From positions 558,001 through 622,000 of the forward strand of contig NZ_JACVFB010000001.1 of assembly GCF_014529945.1 (NCBI RefSeq): a stretch of 64,000 nucleotides of DNA. The letters run 5' to 3'. Numbering within the stretch: the first letter of the stretch is position 1; every line of letters begins with the position of its first letter. The notes under the pieces were generated by a model. It saw nothing but the letters and a program-made list of their open reading frames with translations, made no database searches and was not told where the DNA came from. Below, piece by piece: positions 53,601-61,239 of this stretch. The position numbers and the translations under genes were made by a program. The stretch is from Chitinophaga varians. Its GTDB lineage: Bacteria; Bacteroidota; Bacteroidia; Chitinophagales; Chitinophagaceae.

Positions 53601-53906
53601 GTTTTGCAACACCGGATAAGCTACTTCCTTCGGCAGCGAATAGTTTTGGGAGGCGGTATACACCAGATCGGTATCCTGGATGACGAGGTATCCGGCGGAG
53701 GTGACGCCCACGCCCCGGGTGATGGTGACGGACTTCCCATCTGCCGAGGTGATGGCATCCAGGCCACAAATGATACCGATGCCGATCAGATGGCTTCTGG
53801 TCAGCCTCGTTTGTTCATCATTGTACCCGAACAACAGGTTCAGTTGTTCGTTGGTGAGTATCTGGTTCGCCTCAAACTGAGGGTACTTTTGAATGGAAGG
53901 TATCAT
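50652..53906 (-). CDS. Giant protein in the tail-fibre (Afp13/Pvc13) position of the eCIS
   Basis: 1084 residues. It begins with YPQFEANQILTNEQLNLLFG and continues LTRSHLIGIGIICGLD with a GVGVTSAGYLVI strand, an N-terminal module I associate with Bacteroidota eCIS proteins. The long middle part is helical with few motifs. At about 750-825 an Ig-like or SprB-like module (ECVNGQQVVHFLITGGTAPY ... GTVVVTDSSGGSATV) appears, followed by a Cys-rich stretch (TCEPPCDLPCKG, also YQCCGDG before it) and a further about 240-residue beta-containing tail. By gene order it replaces the tail fibre and might mediate target binding or dock to the baseplate. Function unproven. Confidence 0.7.
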   Translation of the reverse strand: MIPSIQKYPQFEANQILTNEQLNLLFGYNDEQTRLTRSHLIGIGIICGLDAITSADGKSVTITRGVGVTSAGYLVIQDTDLVYTASQNYSLPKEVAYPVLQNNAGANLYPLWQLLPQIPISNPDPSARNLDNPFLLDKVVMLFVELNKTGNKNCLPNSCDDKGSTVGVTIQPLLIRKSDADKIKAVIPGYPDNAALPDIRMPRFDVAKTPLNTTADVIKAYKIILTKAFIDKVFANLKKLSDTFAFLNTNATALSNLIQNNTIFSYDTDSTIKLPVEYYYQYYYDFVSDLVDTYNEIKNRSGSALATCAPNPAWFPRHLFLKEAVNPPSPSAYRHYFLPSPAVAREEQRTEEMVQLLNRLYMMLLTFPKIAAPTIIAGGGVNNSDLRVTPSYLGSNLSGKAIPHYYSEDKQSNNRQLFEYWNYRLTKAGKANQNLSYRAIEYPATEDFVKNPLRYDIEPYNFFRIEGHVGKNYKSVVNYLQGIINNNRLPFDMVAIKTGNKPDALSGSTFDAQFADLESEFRVIQANIICKGGTNATMDAFKKLTKLSQLNDPVPPNNQTMLAMLKALTSADIHCDVAELERLLDIYNKRTTTLQQQFLLSNYAEKHVGLQHKGGVPSGGTFVIVYHGDVSTPSQPGKFFGDLIYLDAVTNKYKLDEQAFKFYHPDAGTAAVIGTLLGQIDPANPQAGDFIEKTFQPIIGKYRNTGRRPSFGGRGIIGGPGAGAPVAIAEGIVFADFYLPYQCCGDGTTIQYTINESSQALAADITGSECVNGQQVVHFLITGGTAPYKANNNTVNSRFDLSFGSNQSGTVVVTDSSGGSATVQVPAKTCEPPCDLPCKGIVTRCLYPTWMVLPEQYVYDAKLIRFDIAYLTIMDENGLILLDEQFVKDFTDYLQQVGGIKKANYHDFMKAIAEIINKRVDKLAKGALKIEYLVKDDKVSGQFMITSYPCQSFDLRIRMAIEGTYYDYHYTKTGVDAQLESAKYRYQTRLPKYGCFIDDQCKGSNIQKPCANDTLVIKRETDTFYFVTGDFKAIYWIAEGSMPGFGTGPQFHLDSNNMLPEKIRVIAIDNNGCWAYAEYIVRRA

Positions 53907-53961
53907 AATGATGATAATGACTTCTTTGATTTAATAATAGCTTTATCCTTTTCTACCGGTT

Positions 53962-56900
53962 TTATCCGATGGCGGTAGCACCCAGCCGTACGGGGTTTAC
54001 ATCATTGCCGTCTTCGCAGTCGTGCAGTGTGGCCGGCGGATAGATGCTTTTTAGTTCCGACATGACCTGTATCAGCGTGGCATGTGTTTGCAACAGTTGT
54101 ATTTTGTCCGGATCATAGAAAGTGGTGAAGACCGCATTGACAGCCGTGGTGACGATTCCGTTACAGGCAGGCACCATAGCATTGATCATACTGTCGAAGG
54201 CCGCCTTTTGCAGGCCAACGGGCAGCTGTGCGATCACCCACAGGCGGATGGCTTCCCCATATTGCTCCATCAGGCTTTGGGCACAGGAGCAGATATCTGT
54301 ATGTTTTTTACCCGGATTGACTTTCAGCAGCGCGTCTGCCAGGATGTTTTCGAGATAATTGTCTTTGGCAGCCAGCTTTGCATTGGCGCTCAGCCAGGCA
54401 CACCAGGCCAGTTCCAGCCGTGTGAAAATGAAACAGTCGGTATGTTTCAGCCAATAGTCCACCATCCAGGCTTTCACGGTATCAACGCTGGCAGGCGTAA
54501 TGCCAGGCACGCCATTGGCGATGCCGTCTTTTACCTTGTCATCAAAGAACTGCTCCACCTGTGTTTTTACCGGAAACACGTTGTTGCCGGTACTCAGCGC
54601 CTGCCGGTAAGCATTGTTCATGGCCGCTATGGCTGCTTCGGCCACCAGACACAACTGACGTAGGGTGTCTCCTTCCTTGGTCGCGGGCAGCGGCACCTGC
54701 AGCCCCCAGAGGAGGTCTGTCAGGTCACACAGCAGCGTATCATCACAGGCTTTGTTATCTACCCAGCATATCTTAGGCAAAAGGTGGGCTGGTGTTTCCT
54801 GCCGGATGGTCTTTTCCGCATAACGCCGGTAGTCGATCTTCATATTTTGTTCCAGCCATCCGGGCATCACAAAAGTGAGGTGGAAAGAATAAGGATCATT
54901 ATCATAGCAGGTATGGCAGCCACTGTCGAGACAGATGGGCAACAATACCTGTCCGGGTATACGGGGCCGCAGCAACAGATGTTCTATGATGACGAAGCTG
55001 GTAGCGGCGTCTATATTGAGCAGGCTGTTGAGCCGCTTTCGCAGCCCGGCAATGTTTCCGGGACCGCAGGGGACGGGGATGCTGTAATCGATCGCCCTGG
55101 CGCGATTGTAGCTGGCTTCAGGATAATTGCTGAGGAAGTCTGTTTTCAGTTGCAACAGTGCTGTCTGCATGGCCGTTTGCTCTGTGGGGATGCTGGTATA
55201 TCGTGCCAGCGCATATTCACTGAAACTTTCTGCAAAACGTGCCAGCAGATGATCGAGGAAACGATTCCGCCGCGCGAGGCCGCCGTTGGCCGGCTCCGTG
55301 AGTGATTGCAGTGCCGCCGGCGTGAGACCGGCATACAATGCGGTGACTCCCTTGATATCGCTGTCAGACAGCCAGTGGGTAAAATAGCTCTGCAACTGCG
55401 TGCTGTCTACCAGAAACAGATCACCGGCATGTTGCAATTGCGCGAGATAGTTGACCAGCAACTGTTCAAAGAACAGCAGATACGTTTTAAGCTGTCGCGC
55501 CTGCGCTTTGCGTACGGCCGGTTCGGTGTCTGAGAGCCCAAATTCCCCGATACCATAGGTGAGCGGATAGGAATATTGCACCGGATAATAGTCTTCCATA
55601 TTCCGGATGGTAGCAGTAGGTATATCCAGTTCATTATTGATGCCGGTGGCTTTGAGATATTCGCCGCTGCTGCGCAGCTCCTGCAGGATGCTGTTGAGCT
55701 CTGCTTCGTTGGCTGCGAGGAAGGGAAGCCCGTTTTTATAAAACAGGAACTTGCTGCGTTGTACGTATAGCCGTGGCTGATGTCCCGGCGTTACCGGCAG
55801 CACCCATGGCTGGCTATGATAGATCACTTCGCCACGTTCGTTATAGCTGGTCATCAGGAAATTGGTGATGCTCACCACTTCGGGCAGGTCCATGATGAGA
55901 TGGATCATGTCCGACGCATGTATTTCCTGTTTGATGACCGCCTGGTCGAGGTCTTCGTTTTTGATGAAGCCGTTATGCAGCCTCGGGCCGTTGAATATCT
56001 CTGTGATATCCGTGTTCTCTTTCAGCAGCTGCGCCAGGGAATAGATCGGGATATTAGGGTTCAGGTACTGTTCTATTTTCACCATGATCGCTGCCTGTAC
56101 CTTTTCGATATCTGCGTCCGGCTTCAGTTCCGCGTCCATGCAGATACTGATGTCTTCCATGGGTACCAGTGAAATATGGCAGAAAGCTTCATCGAGGTTA
56201 CGATGCGCGTTGAGATTACTGCGGGTGGCGTTGATCAGGGCGTGTGTTTTCTCCAGCCCGTTTTTATAGGTGCTGATGATACCCGGTACCTGTTGCAGGG
56301 CGCTGGTAATATCCGCTACCGCGAGTGTGCCGGTATCGGTAAAAGAAAGGTATATGTTTAATACGGCGTTGGTGAAACTGATGACCACTGCATTGCTGAG
56401 CGTGAGTTGCAGATCGACGAACATGGCGCTCTGCAAGGATTTGGACAGGTTGCTGTCTGTAATGGCGGTGTTATTGTTATCAACGATTTTGTTCAGCGCC
56501 ACACCGGTTATGGTGATCGTATTATCTGTCAGGTCTTTCCAGTCGTTCCATTTTTGGAGGATGGTTTCGTAGGAGGGCAGGCGAAGTTCGATGGTGGCGC
56601 GGCTGCTGCCATAGGTCAGCGTCTGGTACACCCTGCCATCGTTGATGTCCCCGAATACGGGATCATCTTCCAGAGCGATCTGTACGTCGTACAACCCTTT
56701 GATGTTTACTTTCTCAAAGGCCTGTTTACCGTCGGGCGTATGGCTTTTATAGGTCAACAGGCCGTTTTTCCCGTCTGCATAGATATCTGTTTCGCAGTTG
56801 CACTGGCCGGCACATGCCGATTCCGCCTCCGGGGGCGTGTTATCGTCGCAACTGCAATGCCGGGGCGCCAGCCAGGCGTTGTGGATACCTTCCTGGTCGA

Positions 56901-57225
56901 TCATCAGTTTGCGGTAATCGTTGACCGTGAGCGGGTTCATGGTCAGGATTTCGTGGGCAGGGAAAAAAGCCTGTTTGTTCAACTGGCTTTTGTCCAGGTA
57001 GGCCGCAAAGATGTCGGCCGTGGGGAAACCGGTACGGTAGGCCAGATCGGTGATGGCAAAACATAGCAGCTCCAGCGTGGTGATGCCGGGATCGTGGAGA
57101 TTATAATCTGTCCAGAACCGGCTGCCCAGCTGCTGGATATAGGTCATGCCCTGTTGCCGCAGGAAGTTGAAGTCTTCCGGCGGTTTCAGTTTGATATTGC
57201 GAAATATGGTAGTCTGTTTTTCCAT
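53962..57225 (-). CDS. Large baseplate protein (Afp12/Pvc12-like)
   Basis: 1087 residues from MEKQTTIFRNIKLKPPEDFN; an ATG nine codons earlier overlaps the preceding gene. The N-terminus has QLGSRFWTDYNLHDPGITTL, LELLCFAITDLAYRTGFPTA, the motif shared by Afp11/Afp12 baseplate wedge proteins. A Cys cluster at 124-144 (CSCDD...ACAGQCNCE, five Cys) and CLDSGCHTCYD later may bind metal or form disulfides. The C-terminal half is helical. It forms the outer baseplate with the product of the upstream 1177-residue gene. It follows the Afp11-like gene by 17 bp and precedes the fibre-position gene by 55 bp. Confidence 0.85.
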   Translation of the reverse strand: MEKQTTIFRNIKLKPPEDFNFLRQQGMTYIQQLGSRFWTDYNLHDPGITTLELLCFAITDLAYRTGFPTADIFAAYLDKSQLNKQAFFPAHEILTMNPLTVNDYRKLMIDQEGIHNAWLAPRHCSCDDNTPPEAESACAGQCNCETDIYADGKNGLLTYKSHTPDGKQAFEKVNIKGLYDVQIALEDDPVFGDINDGRVYQTLTYGSSRATIELRLPSYETILQKWNDWKDLTDNTITITGVALNKIVDNNNTAITDSNLSKSLQSAMFVDLQLTLSNAVVISFTNAVLNIYLSFTDTGTLAVADITSALQQVPGIISTYKNGLEKTHALINATRSNLNAHRNLDEAFCHISLVPMEDISICMDAELKPDADIEKVQAAIMVKIEQYLNPNIPIYSLAQLLKENTDITEIFNGPRLHNGFIKNEDLDQAVIKQEIHASDMIHLIMDLPEVVSITNFLMTSYNERGEVIYHSQPWVLPVTPGHQPRLYVQRSKFLFYKNGLPFLAANEAELNSILQELRSSGEYLKATGINNELDIPTATIRNMEDYYPVQYSYPLTYGIGEFGLSDTEPAVRKAQARQLKTYLLFFEQLLVNYLAQLQHAGDLFLVDSTQLQSYFTHWLSDSDIKGVTALYAGLTPAALQSLTEPANGGLARRNRFLDHLLARFAESFSEYALARYTSIPTEQTAMQTALLQLKTDFLSNYPEASYNRARAIDYSIPVPCGPGNIAGLRKRLNSLLNIDAATSFVIIEHLLLRPRIPGQVLLPICLDSGCHTCYDNDPYSFHLTFVMPGWLEQNMKIDYRRYAEKTIRQETPAHLLPKICWVDNKACDDTLLCDLTDLLWGLQVPLPATKEGDTLRQLCLVAEAAIAAMNNAYRQALSTGNNVFPVKTQVEQFFDDKVKDGIANGVPGITPASVDTVKAWMVDYWLKHTDCFIFTRLELAWCAWLSANAKLAAKDNYLENILADALLKVNPGKKHTDICSCAQSLMEQYGEAIRLWVIAQLPVGLQKAAFDSMINAMVPACNGIVTTAVNAVFTTFYDPDKIQLLQTHATLIQVMSELKSIYPPATLHDCEDGNDVNPVRLGATAIG

Positions 57226-57242
57226 GATACAATGCTTGTTCT

Positions 57243-60200
57243 TTATGCGCATCCGCAGTCCGGCCCGTTATCCACTACCGCGGCAGCTTTGGCCGGGATA
57301 GGCGTGATGACGTGGTCGGCGGCCTTTACCGGTACAATGATGGCCGATTGCCGGTCGGGCGTGATGATATCTTTCAGTATGCCGGCATGATAGAGTTTTA
57401 CGTCCGTCACATAGTCGACATAGTATCTTTTTTCCATGAAGTTGACGATCATCGCGTTTGTGATCCTGTTCTCAAACCGCAGTTCCGCTCCTTCGGTATA
57501 GGCCCAGGGCGCCAGAAAGCGGGTGATTTCTTCCTGCAACTGATGGGTGAACATGGTTTCATCATATTGTGGGAAGAAGCATACTTGGGCCTCCACCCGT
57601 ACCTGCTCGTAGTCCGGATTGCAGACGTGCAGGTGAACAAAGGGGGATGTCAGTTTCTGGAGATATTCTTTCACCCGTTGTAAGTCGCTCATGTAGGTGA
57701 AAGGCCGCAAGGGATCGATGCCGTTACGTTGCAACAGGGAGGGGATGGTGATGACCGTTACATGTCCCGGCGCCATTTCATTGTAGATGCCGTTTTCGAA
57801 ACGTGTATGCGGAATACATTTGGCACGATAGAGGTTGGGGAACTGCTGTAATACGAGGTGTTCATAATCCCATTTGTTGACGCTGCGTCCTTTATGCCGC
57901 AATTGTTCGCTGCAGCGGATATAGAACTGTTGACTGGATTCCTGTGGGGTGCCGCCGAAAGAAGAAAATGGTTGTGTCACCGTTTTGATCTCCGGCTGTG
58001 GGGTGGCCAGTTTGGCGATGGTGCCGGCAGGCAGCGGAGATGCCAGTGTCTGTGTGAGGTCGGTGCCCGGCACAAAAGTGGCGGATACAGCCTGCGTAAC
58101 TATTGACACCGTTTTACAAATAGCCTCGTCTGCCTCCGCGATGGTGGCTTTCAGCCAGTACTGCTGGTCGGGCATGACGTGATGGCTCAGGCCTGCTTCC
58201 CGCGGGATGTTAAAAGCGATGATGCCGCTGCGTATCAGGTTGTCGGTGCCATCGGCTACCGCTGCATTATCAAAAGCCATCCATTCATCGTCTTTCAGAT
58301 AGTGCCACTGTACCTGGTTATCCGGTTTGCTCACGAGTGGATTGGCGGTGCTTTCATCGATCTGAAACAGCAGCGTCACCTGTCTGGGCGGCAGGAAATG
58401 CTGAAGCCCCAGATAAAATTCTGCCAGACTTGGTTTGTTGGCCGTAGTATCGTGCAGGAACTGCGGCAACAGATGATGACCGACAGGCGTTTGTTTCTCT
58501 CCAAAAGGATATACATGAAAGAAGGTCGCTTCCGTTTGTGTGTCTGCCACGTATTGCAGATACATCTCCTGCAGCGTGGGCGGCGTAAACAGTCCGGTGG
58601 CCACGCCGGTGAGACTCTGACTGTTGGCCGCTTTGGTAAGATAGGCCATGCGTTGTACGAGCGCGGCCTGATAGCCCAGGTCGGTGGTGAGATTGTACCG
58701 CACAAAGCCGGCGGTGCTGAGTGGAGAGTAAGGTGTATTCAGGTTACTGTAAACCGGTGCTATTTGGGTTTTATCGTCGATATAAAAATGTTCTCTGGGT
58801 TTGTTGTGCAGCAGGCCGTTGATATCAGCGTCGAAGATATCCAGCGGGTGACGGATGATCTTCCATCCGTCGTTATGCCGCAGTATATATAGTTGGGGAG
58901 ATTCGCCAAAATCATATTCCGTGCCCTGTTTCCACATAAACATGGGCGTTACGCGGGCGTTGTTTTTCTGGAATATCTCATCACATCCCAGTAGTAACAT
59001 GGCGCCGGGTGAGGGCACCGCGTTGAACGGCAGGAATGGTTTGGAGGGGTCCATGACGCCGGTGTCTGTCTGTACGTGAATGTTTTTGACTTTGTCTACG
59101 TTTACTTCCAGGGTGTAACCGGTGATCACGGTGTCTTTCAGCTTCGCCCATGCGGAGGTGGTGGCGGTGTTCTCGCTGAGGAGGATGCGCAGCACCGGGT
59201 CGGCGGTATCGAAGGAGGCCTGATGTATGGCCTTGCTGAAGGGCGCCGTGCCTGGCAGGGTGGCGGCCATGGTGCAGGTCAGCACAAAGCCGTTGCCCGT
59301 GGCGGCGGCAGCGATGCCGGTGATGGTAATGGGCGTCCATCCGGCGACAGTGGTGATGGCGGCCGTAAAATCTGCCGCGTTCAGTCCTGTCACCGGGCTG
59401 CTGGTGGCCACGCTGAGGGTGATGGTGCGGTTGCCTTCCCGCAGGAAAAGGTAGTGGGAGGCAAATGCGAAGCCGATATGCGCCACCGGCATGTTCACCT
59501 GCTGTACCTGCGTATAGTCGGCCAGTGTTTTGCCGGCAAAAGGATGCCAGGGGGTATTGGGGTCGTCAAAAGGCAGCCCGTTCCCATCTTTGCTGGCAGG
59601 CAACGGAGACGCATACACGCGATCTTTGGAAACAGCGGCATTGGTGTCTTCTACCGGGCATATATATACGCTGCGCATATCGCTGATGGTGGCCGTGTTG
59701 ACGGCCAGGTCTGCATCGGTGGCGTAGAAGGCATCGCTGCCGTCGGGGAATTTCCCTGCTTTGAGCTGACTGCCTTTTGGCAACAGGTATTCATCGGTGA
59801 ATCGTGCGAGGGCAAAGGTCATAAACACCTTATCCGGAACAGGCTGTTTTTTCCGCAGGCGCAGGATCTCCTGGTAGTAGAGCTCCAGATGCCTTTGAGT
59901 AAGTTCGTTGAGCTGCGTCCGGGAGAACTGCAATAGTTTCAGGAAGGCGAGGAACAGCGCGTTGTGTGGCTCGTGGCTGTCCCATTGTCCGAGTGTGTCT
60001 TGCAGTTCCTGTGCCGCGGCGGCTGTTATTTTTACAATGGCTTTGATAAAAACATCGATCGCGCTTTTGAAGAAATTGTGATTGGCGGCGAAATACAGCT
60101 TCTTTAATTTGGTGGTGGCGGGACTATAAATGTCCGGATCTACCGTGATGGTGCTGTTCCAGATGGCTGGAAAACTATGTCCGGCGGCGATATCGGCATC

Positions 60201-60776
60201 TTCTGACGCCATGCCGAATATGTTCGTATAAATGTTGGCGTTAGCGTTGATCAGTCCGTCAGTGACGGCTTTGTTGTAATAAGCCAGCAGCTTTTTGAGC
60301 TGGTCTTTGAGGCGCGTGGTGATCAGCGATTGCACCACGGCTTTCAACAGCAGGGTATCGGGCAGCTGTGCCCGCATTTTCTCTATCTGCCACGCCAGGG
60401 AAAACAGGGCGCTGTATATTTTCCCATAAAAGTTTTTGGCTTGTGCCAGTGGGGTGGTACCTTCCTGCAAGGGCTGCAGGAATTTTTTCAGGGTATCGGC
60501 GAAGTCGCTGGTCTGCTGTGTAACGATCAGCGACAGCTGGGTGGAAATATCTTTATTGAAGAAACTTTCCCAGGTAGTGCCATCGCTGTTATTGTCGTTG
60601 TTGATGAACAGCAGGAATGCGGATAATTGCTGTGTGAATACGAGATGGTCGGCGGTGCTGTGTTCATCCACCGGAGCATAGGCAGGATCGAGCGCAGGCA
60701 ACTGCCTGTCCTGCTGGGAAGTTCCGCTTCCCGGTATAAATAAGGGGTCCAATACCAACGGGCAATCCTGTGACAT
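57243..60776 (-). CDS. Baseplate wedge protein (J/gp6-like, Afp11/Pvc11-like)
   Basis: 1177 residues. The C-terminal about 250 residues match the baseplate J/gp6 pattern: CSEQLRHKGRSVNKWDYEHL, VLQQFPNLYRAKCIPH, HVCNPDYEQVRVEAQVCFFP, ITRFLAPWAYTEGAELRF. A loop of about 100 residues (around 460-560, VATSSPVTGLNAADFTAAIT and following) looks like an inserted Ig-type module. The N-terminal 300 residues are helical. It ends in DCGCA, an unusual Cys pair. It lies between gp25 and the Afp12-like gene, as in the Afp/PVC order. Part of the cytoplasmically assembled particle. Confidence 0.88.
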   Translation of the reverse strand: MSQDCPLVLDPLFIPGSGTSQQDRQLPALDPAYAPVDEHSTADHLVFTQQLSAFLLFINNDNNSDGTTWESFFNKDISTQLSLIVTQQTSDFADTLKKFLQPLQEGTTPLAQAKNFYGKIYSALFSLAWQIEKMRAQLPDTLLLKAVVQSLITTRLKDQLKKLLAYYNKAVTDGLINANANIYTNIFGMASEDADIAAGHSFPAIWNSTITVDPDIYSPATTKLKKLYFAANHNFFKSAIDVFIKAIVKITAAAAQELQDTLGQWDSHEPHNALFLAFLKLLQFSRTQLNELTQRHLELYYQEILRLRKKQPVPDKVFMTFALARFTDEYLLPKGSQLKAGKFPDGSDAFYATDADLAVNTATISDMRSVYICPVEDTNAAVSKDRVYASPLPASKDGNGLPFDDPNTPWHPFAGKTLADYTQVQQVNMPVAHIGFAFASHYLFLREGNRTITLSVATSSPVTGLNAADFTAAITTVAGWTPITITGIAAAATGNGFVLTCTMAATLPGTAPFSKAIHQASFDTADPVLRILLSENTATTSAWAKLKDTVITGYTLEVNVDKVKNIHVQTDTGVMDPSKPFLPFNAVPSPGAMLLLGCDEIFQKNNARVTPMFMWKQGTEYDFGESPQLYILRHNDGWKIIRHPLDIFDADINGLLHNKPREHFYIDDKTQIAPVYSNLNTPYSPLSTAGFVRYNLTTDLGYQAALVQRMAYLTKAANSQSLTGVATGLFTPPTLQEMYLQYVADTQTEATFFHVYPFGEKQTPVGHHLLPQFLHDTTANKPSLAEFYLGLQHFLPPRQVTLLFQIDESTANPLVSKPDNQVQWHYLKDDEWMAFDNAAVADGTDNLIRSGIIAFNIPREAGLSHHVMPDQQYWLKATIAEADEAICKTVSIVTQAVSATFVPGTDLTQTLASPLPAGTIAKLATPQPEIKTVTQPFSSFGGTPQESSQQFYIRCSEQLRHKGRSVNKWDYEHLVLQQFPNLYRAKCIPHTRFENGIYNEMAPGHVTVITIPSLLQRNGIDPLRPFTYMSDLQRVKEYLQKLTSPFVHLHVCNPDYEQVRVEAQVCFFPQYDETMFTHQLQEEITRFLAPWAYTEGAELRFENRITNAMIVNFMEKRYYVDYVTDVKLYHAGILKDIITPDRQSAIIVPVKAADHVITPIPAKAAAVVDNGPDCGCA

Positions 60777-60785
60777 AATAGTGGT

Positions 60786-61232
60786 TTACAAAGTATCAGT
60801 GATATTGGGGGTGGTATATAAAAAGTTGGGTATCTCCGTACCTTCTTTGATATAGAAGGGGAAGACATAGTTGAACCGCGAGTTGGATGTTTTCACGGTA
60901 AAATCTATTTTGATGTATACGATGCCCTGCCATTCGTTGCTGCCGTCAATTTCGAGGTTTTCGAGTTTGATGCGTGGTTCGTAGAAGAGGATGGCGGTTT
61001 CCACTTTTTCGAGCATCAGTGTTTTCTGACCGGTGTCCATCGGTTCAAATACGAACTCCTGCATGTCGCATCCATAGCGGGGCTGCATGATCCTTTCGCC
61101 GGTGGCGGTGGTCAGTAATATATGCAGGCTGCTGTAGATATCATCCACATCTTCCAGCATGGCTACGGTGCCGTATTTATTGAAGGCGGGCGGGAAGCTC
61201 CAGCCTCTGCCCAGAAAGCTGTTGTTGTCCAT
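60786..61232 (-). CDS. gpW/gp25-family baseplate protein (Afp9/Pvc9-like)
   Basis: 148 residues, normal gp25 length. LGRGWSFPPAFNKYGTVAML opens the protein; DDIYSSLHILLTTATGERIM, QPRYGCDMQEFVFEP and LMLEKVETAILFYEPRIKLE follow the gp25 fold (GER..p.ygcgl..... and E.RI). gp25 connects the sheath to the baseplate hub and starts sheath polymerisation. It is separated by 7 bp from the spike gene and by 9 bp from the large wedge gene; no PAAR gene lies between them. Confidence 0.95.
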   Translation of the reverse strand: MDNNSFLGRGWSFPPAFNKYGTVAMLEDVDDIYSSLHILLTTATGERIMQPRYGCDMQEFVFEPMDTGQKTLMLEKVETAILFYEPRIKLENLEIDGSNEWQGIVYIKIDFTVKTSNSRFNYVFPFYIKEGTEIPNFLYTTPNITDTL

Positions 61233-61239
61233 GGGGGTG

